In this document: in pieces, positions 11,701-24,400 of the stretch
Layout of the letters: each line of letters begins with the position of its first letter
Position numbering within the stretch: the first letter of the stretch is position 1
NCBI GenBank assembly: GCA_019648995.1
Contig: BLXT01000981.1
Location: 901,270-965,269, forward strand
Reading direction: 5' to 3'
Source: Plakobranchus ocellatus
Taxonomy: Eukaryota > Mollusca > Gastropoda > Plakobranchidae
DNA length: 64,000 bases
Program-made: the position numbers and the translations under genes
Notes under the pieces: generated by a model
Told to the model about the DNA's origin: nothing
Seen by the model: only the letters and a program-made list of their open reading frames with translations
The model's database searches: none

Positions 11701-14700
11701 AATTCGCAAGTTTTTTCATCATGGTCAAATTAAATCTACACATATATACATATTTCACTCCTGGAATTATTTTATCAATTGTGGCCTTGAGAGATTAGAT
11801 GGTTTGTTATAATTTGTAAGCACTAAATATAGCTTTTGTTACTCTCGACCTAGTTATCCAAATTTTACAGACTTGATCTATTTTTGAGTCTTTTATAGAC
11901 TGAAGCTTTAAATGTAATTAACTTCTTTTATATATTTGATCAGATTTAGATATTATACCAGACTAGATCTAGGAGTCACTATAAAATATAGTCATCTAGG
12001 ATGTATATTGCCTTTGGATTGTATAAAAAAAAATGTGTGGTTCTTACAGTAACAGTATGCCCTATTTCAGGTCAATATTTGATTTTGATTCTTTTTTGCT
12101 GGCCAACTTTGCTTGCTTGTGCCCATGTGAATGCAAACTTACGAATTTTGCTTCTGTTGAGTAATTATTAACATAGTGCTTTTCTCTCAATGTCAGGTTA
12201 AAAATTATATTACATTTGTTTGAGATATCAAAGATTTTATACATCACCAGATCATTGTTTACAAATATTTTGCCAACAACAGATGCAAAAATTAAATTGC
12301 TGTTTTTTTTAAATATATTTTTAGTATGTTTCATATCTCTGTACAAAAGAACTTTAATGAAAATATGGGAGGCTCAAACATAGAGACTTCCCATAGGCAG
12401 AGCTAGTGGGCATCCAAAAGCATTTTAAAAGGAATTTTTTTATATAGCTCCATGTTTATTAGTCAACATTCTTATCCTCACTGATTCAAAATCCATGTTG
12501 CAAGGCACTGTGAGTTTTCACACCAGGAAAAGAATGATTACCAAAACACTCCTAGAAGCGTATAACTTACAATTACCTTTGCCTTGCAGTGGATACCAGT
12601 TCACACAAATTTATCAGGCAATGACACAGCAGATCACTTGCAAAAAAAAAAGTATCTATCACAGAACAACCAAAGACACTAGTTACACTTCAGACAGCTA
12701 GGCAAATGATGGAAAAAATTATAAAAAGAATTGGATGAATTTCTGAAGCAGTGGGAATAAATGGAAGGGCTGTGTTAAATCACATGAAAGTGGTCTCCCG
12801 ATGACTCAATAAAACTTCCAGAGTGAAAAAATAAATTAAGAATGTTCCATCTTTGAAAACAATACGTAGCCCTCAGCTCTCACCTTAACAGGATGAGCCC
12901 TGAGCAAACCTCATTGTGTCAAAAGTTTGATCACAGATATAAAACAATAGAAAATTTGTATAAATGCCGCAAACACCACAATATCTCCCACTGAATTCTA
13001 ACCCTCCATACTGAAGAAACTTTTCATAATGCAAAAATACCATCGCGTTGTGAACGGTGAAAAGGAAAGATCCTACACCTCACTGGATTAGACACTTGAC
13101 ACGAAAAGAAGAAAATTTATGTTCCTTAAAAATTTTTATTTTTTTTCATCTTCATTAGGTTGCCCTCCACATCAATGGTGCTTACAACCTCACTATGCAC
13201 CTGCCTGTGGTGATTGGCACTGTGCCTTTCCGTCAAGCTCCCAGCTACCGTTTCACTGATTCTCGATTCTTCAGGGAGACTCAGTTTGCTTCAGTGAATC
13301 TGTTACCTGTGCCACCACCATACAGAGAAACTATCACGCCCCCTCCTCCCTTTGACGGTAATTTTCAACAATTTAAATTTCCTTGAATTTTTGTTTTTAG
13401 ATGCTTGTCTTTGCCTTTTCGCTTTTTATCAGTAAGCTTGCTCCTCTATTTTCCTTTGTTTTTTTTCCACCCAATTCTTAAATATATTTTTTGTTGGTGT
13501 TACACTATGTATTGCTCTTTCCATTGGCACCCGCATATTGTTTCTGTGAGATAGCTTTTTTCATTTGCCAAGAGGTTAAAGATGAACTAAAATTGCACTT
13601 GAGTTTACACTTTTGCATTAGCAGGGGAAGGATTTTTGTATTGAATTGTTTTAAAAAATTACAATTATTCCATATCAAATCACTCTAGAGGCCATTGCTC
13701 ATTTGGAAACAAAGTTTGTCTGCACTTTTAAGTGTCATTTAAAATACTTTTCTAACAAAACACTTTAATAGAACTGTCAAAAAAGAAAGTTTCGTGTAGC
13801 ATCTTGCATGCCATTTTTAACAGAATGGAAAAGAGAAAAAAATTGTTATTTTTCATTCTGCTAGTAAATATAAGAGAGAGAAACTAAAAAGTGAAAATAA
13901 ACGACCATTTTTAAAGTCTTAAACTTGCATTTTATCTTGAACTGCTCGTTTGTTTTACAGACCCTCCAACTTACGCAGAGAGTATTGGTGGAGCTGTGAA
14001 CATTTATGATGAAGAAGATGATGAGCCATCAGGGGCCAACATGGGAGACATGACTTTTACACCAATGTATCGATATGTTTACAATTACCGTCCCCCACCA
14101 GCACATCTAGAGGTTAGTGAGGCCTTCGTGCCGGCTCAATGTATGAAAACAAACTTACACATGCTCTCTCTATATAACAGCTCATTGTCCAGATCTGTTA
14201 TTCTCTGCAAAAAATATATATTATATGTGATGCAAAGTAAGCAATCTGCTTCTGAAATCAGGATGTAGGAAAAGAAAAAGAAAAATGGCATTAATAGTGA
14301 TTGTGTTCTCTTTAGGAGAGGAGATATATACCTGGTTTTAGAACCAGCTTGTACTGGTTGCTTTTCCTCAACATCATATAGGGAACTGTTGTGGGGTAAA
14401 ATAATACTTCACAATAAAAATAATATTTTTTTTAAGGTGTTGATTCATAAAATTATATTTTATTGATAAAACCTTTCTCTGATTGTAAGTTCATAGATCA
14501 ATTCCAAAGATTAATCTCATTTATCTTTTTAAATCATTATTTACTAACCAAATTGAAGATGCAGATATTTCCTATTTTCTGAGGGATGAACAACTCTGAG
14601 GATTAAAACTAAATAGAGAAAAGGTGTACAGCCAGGCGGAAGAATTTGTAAGAAAAGTTCCAAAATGTTACCTCATTAATTCAGGCACAATACCACCTCA

Positions 14701-15279
14701 TGAGGATGAATCATGATAAACCCCTTTTTCTTGATTTCAGGAGTCTTGGGTAATTTTAATGATAAAAGTCATGTTAAAAACTAATCCTCAGTATTCCATG
14801 AGAAAAACAAAATATATTCACAAAATAATAAAACCATCAGAGGGACACTTTGGAGAGTCTGTTGGTGGTTTTTCATACTTACCATCAGATTTTATGAGCA
14901 TCACAAAAAGCCTCTTTAAACTTAAGGCAGGTTCAGTTTTTTGCAATGCTTGTCTTGAGCATATTATGAATATCGGTGTTCAGTGGCCACTAGCACGGTG
15001 TCCAGGATGGTAGGCATATGAAATAATAGTAATAAAATGTCAATACATGAGATTTATACCTGATATTTTAAAACAAATGAAAATGCAGAGGGAGACTTGG
15101 TCATGTTGATAACATTGCAATATCTGCTCCATCTTGTTTAATTACCCAGTTAATTCTATTAGTTGGTTTCTTAACACAAAAAAAGCTGTCAAAAGGCAAA
15201 GAAATTTTCCCCATTTCTGTGACTAAACTGATTTTGTTGGATCACTACACAAAGTGTTATCCCTCTTTTTTCAATTAAA

Positions 15280-15319
<40 letters not shown>

Positions 15320-15752
15320 TTGCTAATCATGTACCACTAAAATACTTTGATTTCTGCAAAAAAAAAAAAGCTTAGATCTTGACTGTTACTTTCTTTATGT
15401 CAAAATTCAGCAGTTCCACTAAATGAGTCTAGCTGTCATTCTGACTGACAAGAAAAATGGAATTCTCATCAAACAAGGATTAAAAGGATCAATTTCTTTA
15501 TGCTTGAAGTTTTCTAATGACTTTTTTTTATCTATGTATGCATAAATAAGTAAGTCATTTCTATGTTATATAAACTGAGTTGCCACTTTTAACTGAGTCA
15601 GTCAGGACCATAAATAAACTCTTTAAGTGAGACTTGTGCAGGTGTGTTTTTTATCTTCTTTTTCTTATATGAATTTTCAGCATGGTGCCAGTGGTGTTGT
15701 ACATCTTGATCATGTGACTCTGGCTGAATCAAGTGATGATGAGGATCTGTGA
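4239..15752 (+). CDS. ARRDC: Alpha-arrestin, arrestin domain-containing protein 2/3/4-like, complete, 8 coding exons
   Basis: Exons: 4239-4497, 6107-6170, 7806-7953, 9229-9331, 9792-10048, 13159-13357, 13961-14112, 15681-15752. All introns are GT-AG and all phases agree, giving 417 residues and a TGA stop, close to the vertebrate ARRDC3 length. Alpha-arrestins are cytosolic and endosomal adaptors that bring NEDD4-family ubiquitin ligases to membrane receptors and transporters. The N lobe carries VHWTESRS and YNAEVEYF; the C lobe begins near KTLCCWLCTSGPIS, a strong ARRDC2-4 signature. PPPY (residues 329-332) and PPTY (345-348) should bind WW domains. The start is the ATG giving MGKLKCFEIVL; the open frame extends upstream only through a TTG codon. 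TXNIP is less likely because the CCWLCTSG block fits ARRDC2-4 better. Orthology to one vertebrate paralogue cannot be settled, since invertebrates usually have co-orthologues. Confidence 0.95.
6763..6878. repeat. 60-bp tandem duplication in arrestin intron 2
   Basis: The unit containing ggaggggtaggaaatttcaa occurs twice at exactly 60-base spacing with only a few substitutions. It lies between exons 2 and 3 and carries no splice signals in use. Confidence 0.9.
8697..8912. repeat. (CAT/ATC)n microsatellite in arrestin intron 3
   Basis: A pure CAT run at about 8711-8748 decays rightwards into interrupted ATC/CAC/ATT triplets up to about 8912. An open frame across it is an artefact of the triplet repeat. 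Confidence 0.9.
9229..13357 (+). CDS. ARRDC: ARRDC exons 4-6: arrestin C-terminal lobe
   Basis: Exon 4 (9229-9331) encodes the linker and the KTLCCWLCTSGPIS block. Exon 5 (9792-10048) encodes most of the C lobe, including ESIAISAEFDNHSSRTVIP and WDSQLLKIPAVTPSI. Exon 6 (13159-13357) encodes the last strands (HLPVVIGTVPF), then the first PPxY motif (PPPY, 329-332) and a proline run. These cover residues 158-343. Intron 5, between exons 5 and 6, is 3.1 kb and holds a LINE relic. Confidence 0.93.
10740..10915. other. GC-richer unassigned stretch in arrestin intron 5
   Basis: Composition rises well above the surroundings, and a self-complementary patch (ggcgccctc with gagggcc) lies at about 10857-10881. 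No reading frame gives a recognisable protein. It may be part of an older repeat. Confidence 0.3.
12480..13090 (+). mobile_element. Degenerate LINE fragment, RNase H region, in arrestin intron 5
   Basis: At 12584-12640 one frame reads LQWIPVHTNLSGNDTADHL, matching the last catalytic block of RNase H domains in LINEs of the Jockey/I/R1-related groups (LQWxPxHxxxxGNExAD). Flanking sequence to about 13090 keeps LINE-like scraps but is broken by several stops and frame changes. It is an old, inactive, 5'-truncated piece in the same orientation as the arrestin gene, ending about 70 bases before exon 6. Its outer limits are estimates. Confidence 0.65.
13961..15752 (+). CDS. ARRDC: ARRDC exons 7-8: PPxY-bearing acidic C-terminal tail
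   Basis: Exon 7 (13961-14112) starts in phase 1 with DPPTYAES, the second PPxY motif, followed by an acidic run (YDEEDDEPSG) and a YRPPPAHLE segment. Exon 8 (15681-15752) adds 23 residues ending in ESSDDEDL and TGA. Two PPxY motifs of this spacing are the family's docking site for NEDD4/ITCH-type ligases. The tail beyond the motifs is species-specific and lacks recognised domains. Confidence 0.9.
15289..15317. repeat. (AT)n microsatellite in arrestin intron 7
   Basis: An AT alternating run follows an A tract, between exons 7 and 8. Confidence 0.85.
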
Positions 15753-16205
15753 TATACTTTGGACTATTTGAAAAGACACAGAAAGTTTCAGGCAAAGCAA
15801 GGAGTGTGAATAAAAATTGTTAGCTGTTACAAGTATACAGAAGCACTTTTGATTTATGACGAGCTTTAAAGAGCTAAGTGTCAAATTTTCAATGAGAAAA
15901 GAACAATTTCCATCTGCCACTTTAATGTTATGTTTTTGTGTAAAATTGTTCTCTTTTTTCGGAAAGGAAAATATTTCATGTACCACAATAAGCTTTAGAT
16001 AAAGGTGATTGAATCAGACAAAGGCTTTTTTTAAAGCTTTATAAAACGATTGTTTCAGCAAAAGTTGTGAATAAGTCAAATTGAATTCATTTATGGTTAT
16101 TTAAGGGAGTCTATAGTACACCTTTTTTATGATTGCTAAATATGGCTTGCCATTCATTTTTATAGCAGATTTCTGTTGATCAAGGCTCAGATAAATTGAT
16201 GTATT

Positions 16206-16208
<3 letters not shown>

Positions 16209-16287
<79 letters not shown>
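16209..16287. repeat. Long pure (AT)n microsatellite
   Basis: About 39 uninterrupted AT units, 450 bases past the arrestin stop. The run is likely polymorphic and may be mis-sized in the assembly. Confidence 0.95.
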
Positions 16288-16290
<3 letters not shown>

Positions 16291-18052
16291 TTTACTAATA
16301 GCTTTAGATTATTAGTGCAATATTATAGGCTTTGATATTTATGGACATTTTCAGTGGACGTTGGAGGGCAAAGTGAATTTTTTTCCTAGAAGCTAAAGGT
16401 GGAGGGGACGTTGGGTTTAGCATGAATAGCCTTGAAAAGCACAAGGATCTTAGGTACTTTGAATTCTGCCAGTTGCCTCTGCAGCTTGATATGGTCTTAA
16501 AGTCTCTAGTCGCCAAAACAGTCTTACAGTTGTGTCTTGCAAAACTGATTTATGTGAAGAAGGTTTTAGCTATCACACTGACATTTATTTTGTGTGCTGT
16601 ATTCTTTGCTTGATTTTCACATAGACTGCTTAATATTTGGGCATTGTTAAGTATTTGGACATGAGGATAAAAAAAGGCATATTTTCCAAGTGTGTTTATA
16701 CTGGTGTTGGCCAGCTCATACCTGTGACATGACATATATGTCATATAGCAATATGGATAGTGAAAAAATATAATGTGTGCCATGCAGAGGTTTGAAAAAA
16801 ACTCAAACGGACCCTACAATTTGTTTGTAGTTTAGATATGTGTCAAGATTATTCTGAATATTAGATGGAATTCCTATATTGAACATTTAAATCATTAATA
16901 TAGCATTTATATTTCTCTCTGTGAACTTTGCAGTAGTAAAATATGATACTTCTACGTTGGTTCTGAGTCAAGATATGAGACTTTCACATTTTTTAGAAAA
17001 ATATTTGCCTAGTGACCAGTCCAAAAGCTGAATGTAACACTTGCTAAAAGTAAGATTCTTCCTTTTTTTTTTTACTTTCTCATGTCTTGGAACAGCCTTT
17101 AGTGTCTTTATCCATTTTTCACTATTTTGTTAAAAAGCTCAGAGAAAGCATGTAACTCTCAATGATTTACTCAAAATATGACTTGTAACTTGTTTTTGAC
17201 TGCTCTCCAAACAATTATTGATTGCAGCATTATCCAACTAACTCTAGGTTACTGAAATCTTCCTCTTCTCCACAGTCTTATTTGCTTTGGCTATTATCTG
17301 TTAGACCTTTCGTGATCATAGGTCATTTTGCTTGCTTTGCTTTTCACGAAGAGATGACACGGAATGTTAGCATGCAGCCTCACAAACTGAAAGCTTGATA
17401 ACTTTGCTGTAATTGCTTGCCAAAATTTAACAAAAAAATGTATATTTACTTAAATCAAAAACAGACAGGCAGTCATCTGTTGCAAATATTTGCTCAGCTT
17501 TGGCAATCTCAAGAATCTCATATCTTAGTTGCTCTGTTGTGGTCTGTCTGTTTATTTTTACTAAATAAGTCAATCTCGAATATATGACACTTCATTTGGC
17601 TAGTGAGAGCAAGGTTTTTTAAAAATGAGATCTTTATAAAGATAATCTTGAGAAAGTCATTTTTTCTGTTAAAGTAAATTGTGATAAGTATTTGTCTTCA
17701 TTTTTATATTACCATGATCTGAGACAGATATATTGGTTTTTTTTTTTATTAATTTTACTCGCATTCTTAACTTATTCTGAGTATTTCTATTACAACTTGT
17801 TTTTTTTAAAAATATTTTGATATCAAATATTGTAGACAAAGAAGGCTTCGTGAGATCATTATTTTTTGGCCTCTTTTACTATTTGTTGTAAGGAGTAAAC
17901 CCTGATATACAGTTGAGTCTGGTCATTTTTAAGTCACTGGGATAAGAAGAATCTACTTCAAATTATTTGAATAATCAGGATACACAGAAAAAGAGAAGCT
18001 ATACCTATCAAGGGTGCAACTCTGGAGGTACCTTTGATTTCAAGGAGTAAAA

Positions 18053-18120
18053 CTTAAAATGTGACTGAGTGCCAAGAACATTCTATTTTTAAAATGTGAC
18101 TGAGTGCTAGGAACATTCTA
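18053..18120. repeat. 35-bp tandem duplication
   Basis: aaaatgtgactgagtgc followed by a variant of caagaacattcta occurs twice at 35-base spacing with a few differences. Confidence 0.8.
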
Positions 18121-18441
18121 CTATAAACTGAAAGCTGAGCTAGCTGCTCTGTAGACCTTGCAAGCCGATGACAGGTGGGCTTCAAGGCATAGATGAAATT
18201 AGGCCTGCTCTGACCCAACACCGAGATTTATCCACTGCTTGTTGTGTCACTGCTCTTCTTTTGCAGTCTAGGAAACATTCATACCTGGGAATTAGGCTTT
18301 TCTCTTATCTCTTTCTTCCACTGGCTGCAGAACTCTTACCTGTAAATTATATCTGCCTTTGGTGTTGAAAAGCACTTTTCATGGTTACAAAGTGCAATTT
18401 GTGAACATGTGTGTTCAGACCATCTCCTTTACAGGCAGAAG

Positions 18442-18447
<6 letters not shown>

Positions 18448-18473
<26 letters not shown>

Positions 18474-18487
18474 TAGAGAGAGAGAGA
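18448..18487. repeat. (GA)n microsatellite after a short AT run
   Basis: Twenty or so GA units with one interruption, directly after a short TA run at 18443. Confidence 0.9.
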
Positions 18488-21166
18488 TTTGACAGACTTT
18501 TAGACTCTATCAACTTGTCAATCAAGTTTGGCATTGAGTGTCTTTTATAGGTGTAATTTTTTTACAATTTTTTAAAAAATTATTTAAAAAAAAAAAAGAA
18601 CTACTTACCAAATGTGATAAATAATGCTTTGGCATTTGCCATGTAACACTGCTCTTTATTGAATTGTTTTTTTTCTAACAAGGTCATCATTGCACATAAT
18701 ATTTTGTAATGACTTTTGAAAAGTTCATGACAATATTTTCTCCCTTAATAATTGTTTTTTTTTTAATGTTTTTTGCTTAATACAAATATGTTCTTAAAGT
18801 TAAAGACAGCAACCGTGTGCCATTCAACTCAGTGGGTGCTCTGCTTTATATCTTTCCTTTACACATGGGGTTCATTTTTTTATTGCAATCTTCCCATTAA
18901 GTTTACATTAAAAGCAACATGTTATTGCTAAAAAAAAATGTTGTGTATGTAATTTTAATTTACCTAAAGCTCTTTACTTTGGCATAATTTTTGTTTATTG
19001 TGTATTTAAACTCAATCTTTTTATAGAAATCCCAAGTTTCTATTTCTTCATGTGCTTTATTTTGGCTGCTGGTGTCATGCATTGGCGAAAAGGACACTTT
19101 CACAAGCCCAAGAGATGCTGCTTTTTTTCTTGTCTCAAGTCCAACCAATTTTCAAATTGAAAAAAAAATATGTATATTATATCATTTTTTGAGCAATAGC
19201 TTGTTACATGTTACATGAAGAGTAACAAGAAAAAAAATTAAATCATAGTGTGATAGATATGTATTTGATTAGCAGTTAAAATTTTTAAGGTGGAAGTGAT
19301 TCACTTATTCTTTAATATTTTACAATATCTTGCAAAAATGCTATAAGTCTGTCATGGGAGGGTGAAGGCTACAACTGGTATGCTGGCCAGTTGGGAAGTA
19401 AAAAAATGTATTGCCAGCAAATCCGACTAACAAGGGACATTTTTTCTTTATAAACTGGGATACATTGCAGGCTTTGCCCAAAATGTGTCTTAAATTTGCT
19501 CAGCCTGCAGACTTTTTGATATTTTATGCTCCTATTCATGGCCATAAGTCATAAATTCATTTTCTTAATGAGAAAAATAATCCCTTGTCCTTCTTTTTTT
19601 ATTCTGTAATCAAGTGTACACATGTTTAATGTGATTTTTTTTTTTAAGGAATGTAGAATTTTCTCTTGGTGTTCTTAAGATGGAAAGGTATTTTCAATAT
19701 TGGTTTATGAAAATATTATTTCAAGTGGTTGTAAAACAAATTTGAATGGGAATTTCGAAAGTTAAATATGATAAAAAGCTGAGACAGATCATACAAATAT
19801 TAGTCAGGCATCATCTGCCTTAGCAAAATGAGATACAATATCTCTGTTTCAGATTTAACCTTTACAAGATTGGCAACATTGTTAACTGTGTGTGAACTTT
19901 GTGGAGCACATGAGGCGTAACTTTTGTTTAAGATAAGTTCTTGAAAGGTTATTCCTACATGATACTAACATATCTGCCCCTTCTTTCTTGCCCTTTTTGT
20001 CAAAAGATTGTTTCAATGTAGGCGCCATGTATATAATGCGTATGCTATATATGTTAGAACAATTATAAAAAACCCTTGATATTTAAAGCGTGCATCTTAT
20101 CTTATTGTTTTCTCTCCTTTTTTTCCCTGCATAACCAAAAAGCCTTACCAATTTTTTAAAAGTTTTTTTTTTGTGGGGGGGAAGAAGAGGTCTGACATCT
20201 TGAAAATCTTTTTTTTTTTTAATTTTATCAAAGCAATGAAAAGTAAATCATTTCTTCATATAAGTGCAAGGAAGTTTGATCGTCTTTTTGTTTTTGTTTT
20301 TGTTTTGCACCATCTTTGGTCTTACAATGAACTATTTATATTTATTTTTTATATGGTTCCATTTGCTTTGTATCATCATGAAGCGTACAAATTTTAGGGC
20401 TCTTTATTTTATTTGTAAGCTTAGTAAAGCGATTTTGCCATGTCTAAAAATGAGACGGATAATACAAAACTCATCAGTTAGTTTTTTAAGTTTTTTTTGG
20501 TAATTATGATCGGAAACGTTTTTTTTTTAAACTTAACTTAGTGGGATAATCATTCATTTTGATGCATTTGGTAAAAATTACACATTTTTACCCTGATTCA
20601 CCTTAGCTTACAGTATAGAATTGTTTCCCAAATGAAAACAATAGTTTGTCATCCAAACGTTTTGTTTACATCTGCTATGAAAACTGGTTTGACTGGTTGG
20701 AGACGGAAGACAGGCTGTGAAGATTCTTTATCATCACCAGTTTAATTTTACTTGCGGAGGAGCACAAAAGATATTCAGTCATGAAAATTTCTTTATTGAA
20801 TAAAAATCAAATTTTGTAAATTTATCATGTCATTTTAATCAACATTGATTCTCATTAGAAGCTTATTTATTTTCTTGCATCTTTATTTTATTTTTGAATT
20901 TTTAAAAAAATGGTGCATATCAAAAAATTTTGTTTCATCCTAAGTAAATGTTTAAAGTGAATAAAATATCACTCTGAAGTATGGTCCTGATCTTCTTTCA
21001 TAAAGAGATGTTTACTGCACCTTTTTCATACTTATAAGTGTGCACAGTGTGAATAACATGCTTCAGCTTTAAAAGAGAATACAAGATTTGCCCTTAAAGA
21101 TTTTTTTCTCGATTTTATTTCATATCTTATTTATAATGTTCTCGGTTATTTATTATTACAAGAATA

Positions 21167-21427
21167 AATAAGTAAGTCGGTCCCACGCTTAGTCCAAGCA
21201 TCGGGGAACCAGGAGTAGGGTCCTGATTGTTCTTGGCATATGGTGGTTTGCCATTGCTTCCGTCGCCACCTTTACGTTTGCTGGGTCTTAAGAGACCTAG
21301 CTACCCATGTAGTGCTGGGTGGATACAGAGGAGCAATGAAAAATTGATTTGGCTTGGACTGGGATTTGAACCTCAAACTTTTGATTGGTAGCCAACTGCT
21401 CTACCAGATGAGCCACCGCTCCCCCTA
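21167..21427 (-). mobile_element. tRNA-derived SINE with perfect 12-bp target-site duplication
   Basis: On the - strand the element starts near 21427 with a tRNA-like head: A box TGGCTCATCTGG (21415-21404) and an exact B box GGTTCAAATCC (21372-21362). A conserved-looking body follows, containing gacggaagcaatggcaaacc, and the element ends in a short AATA/AAGTA-type tail at 21167. The host sequence attacaagaata flanks it at 21155-21166 and 21428-21439 without mismatch, marking a fairly recent retrotransposition. The body resembles the central domains shared by animal SINE superfamilies; I cannot name the family. Confidence 0.9.
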
Positions 21428-21439
21428 ATTACAAGAATA

Positions 21440-24400
21440 CAGGGTGTTTTAATCCTTTTATGTGTGTGGCACCCTCTCTAACCCAGTGTTTAGTTAAGAT
21501 TCAAGCTGGTTCTTTTCTTTTTAGCTGAGCCTTGGATAAGCAGATATGCAAATTAAAATATGTTGTCATTAAGTCAAAACATTAATCTACTTATAAGTGT
21601 TTAATGACATAGCCTTTGTTTTGCTAAAATTATACCTGATGATTATTTATATATAAAATTAAGAAACATATCGCAACTTTGCATTTTTTTTTTCTAAAAA
21701 CCGAATTCCTTATTTTTCCATAGTCAATCATGTGAAATGGAAATGAACTTTTGTTTTTGTTTTTTTTTTAAGCTTAATACCTTAGTAAAATTGATAGTAA
21801 TCATAAGAATAAATATGAAAAAAAAAGCCAACAATATTTTTTCAAATTGTTGACATAGTTTGCTTGTAAAGCAAAGCGATAGATAATTAATATCCAAAAA
21901 CATAAGAAAAAAAAAACAAAGAAGCTACAGTGATGAAAAATATGTATTACATTTGTGCCGTTATTCTATCAGTTTATATTGTATTAGTCTCAAAAATGCA
22001 CTTAATTGAAATCTTTTGCCTATCATTTTTACAATGTACCTATTGTAAAATCCAGTTATATGTCATACAGTGCAATAATTATAANNNNNNNNNNNNNNNN
22101 NNNNNNNNNNNNNNNNNNNNTATTTTTAAGATACCCTTTTGAAAATGCTGGCAATAGTGATATTTCTTGCTTTGTGCTATTTTTTTTTTTTTGCTCGTTT
22201 AAACTTTTGTTTTTTTAATTATCCTCAATGCTCATGTTTTGTTGCCTAAATCAAAAGGAATAAATTCAAATAAATCTATCTTCACTTTATGCTATGCCAT
22301 GGTTTCCACTTGCCACTCATATCATCATACTCTTTGACTTCACCCTTAATAATTTTTACTTAAATAGTCATATATGGTTTCATGGTTTCAACATGAAGCA
22401 GGTGCTTTTTTTTTTTTTAATTTTTCTGCTGCTTACGCACATTTGTTATTTTCAATTTCAATTTCATTTGTCTGCTGTATAGACCAATTCATTAAATCAA
22501 AATATTACGATATTATTTGAAAACAAAACACCTTGGCTGGCCAATGGTGTTTATTTTTTTAGGAGTGACAGGCCTCTTTCCTACTTAAAACAGCTATATG
22601 TAATTTGTTTGCATGCATGTTTGCCTAATTGTGATTGTATTTTTAGTGTTTGTAAAGACTAATCATGTGCCTAATTTTTTTTCATATATTCAATATGTAA
22701 TGTATTTTATGAAAATGTACTAACCCTAGATTTTAGTTCTGATTATGATCCAAATAGACAATAATATCAACAAATAACATGTTTTTTAATGTGATTATAC
22801 ATACACATTGTTTACATTTTTTGTTTATAAAGAATTTTTTTTTTTTTTTGTCTTGAGACCAGTCCCAGTGAGTGGAATGTCAAAATATTAATTTTGAGCT
22901 ACAAATTTGTAACTTTTCTAATATTACATTTTTCCTTCTTCAAATTTCCTTCTGGATTAATTTGAAAACTTATTTCCTTAGACAGAGTCAGCCTTTAATT
23001 AATGCAAAGCATGTTATAGAGGCTTTCATACGTTTTGTCTCCAAATCAATCTAAATAATTTTTAAATTGTCGCAGTTGGAACAAATTTTGATCCCTGAAA
23101 AACACTGAAACTTCTTTCTGATGATTTTGCTATGGTAAAAGTGGATGGGCTTCGTCAATCATGAAACAAGATATGATGAGACTCTTGTGATTTTGGAAGA
23201 AAGCAAAGAAGAGAAAAAAAAAATTAAATTACTCCTATTTTGCTGAAAAGTTGGATAAGAGACATCCTACTCATAAGGAGTTGTTTCCACTCACACTGGT
23301 CTGTATTAATTTACAATGTGCATAATGTTTTTCCGTTCTCCTAGACAGGTTTCAGACCAATATTTTATGTATTGCTTACCATTTTAAACCCCTCTAATGC
23401 CAGAGATAATTACTGGAATAAATCAAACCCAGAGGTGAAAGTGTGGTATTTGGGAAAATTAGTGTGATGACAGCTGAGAAAATTTCTGCCTATTTATAGT
23501 TATAGCACCATTTTGACCTTGAATCACTAATGTCCGTATGTCTGTGAAGAGTTTGTAACAAAATTGAAAATTCACAGGTGTAATAGTGACAGTTACTAAA
23601 ATTGTCTGAAAAAAAAATGAGACGGGTTTCATAAGGAACCACGAAAGGATTTTATATATTTTTGAGATGGAAATATAGTATTTCCAGACCTAAATTGTTG
23701 GTTTTTCTAAAAATGTTGAAAAAATATGAGACCTGAATTCAACCTGATTTTCTCAGAGTACCACACAAAATTGTTGTTTTTAGCTCAGAGATTTATTTGA
23801 CATATATATGTTCCTGAGAATCTCTATAATTTCATACAAAAGTACTCAATTGAAATGTTTTATACTTTAAGATCTCGTGCAATATTTATAACTATCAGTT
23901 ATATAAAACTTTTGTAGGAAACAATAAGGTGTATCTGTATTTTTTTTTTTAAAAGAACTAGACAAACAACTTTGTATTGTCATATTGCTTTATTGTACAT
24001 ATAGGATAATATTACTACATGATTATATAATGGCATACATTCACAGAGAGGGGCAACCAATTCTTCAGGTCATGTGACACCGTACAAACAAGTGCATGGC
24101 TTAACATGGCTACATTTGTAAACTAGTACAGAATTACTCTAGTATTGAGTTCTAGATGTAGAAAATGATCTCTAGAGTTTTTGATACCTTAAGATCTAGA
24201 TCTTGTCTAGCTAAGTTGCTTGTTATAAATCTTGTGCATCCCCCCTTTTTTTGGTTAAGGTTGATATCTTGAAATTTCTTAGTTTATGAAATCATGGTTT
24301 AAACTAAATAAAAATTCCAGATCTCCAGTTTATGTCTGTATAGCCTCAATGTAAATCTAGATGTGCGTAACTGTAGGCCTACGGTATCTGTGAAAGGTTA

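Larger units (their letters stand above)
15753..21154 (+). other. Probable long AU-rich 3' UTR of the arrestin gene plus downstream DNA
   Basis: No coding sequence is supported. The first AATAAA is at 15809-15814, only 57 bases after the stop; more lie downstream (for example near 20790 and 20960), so the mRNA end cannot be fixed. The stretch holds a long AT repeat (16209-16287), a 35-bp duplication (18053-18120) and a GA repeat (18448-18487). Long AU-rich 3' UTRs are known in vertebrate ARRDC genes; applying that here is inference. Confidence 0.4.

Noticed and set aside
21362-21427. tRNA-like sequence with A and B boxes
   Set aside because: It continues into a SINE body and tail and is bounded by target duplications, so it is the head of a retroposon, not a tRNA gene.
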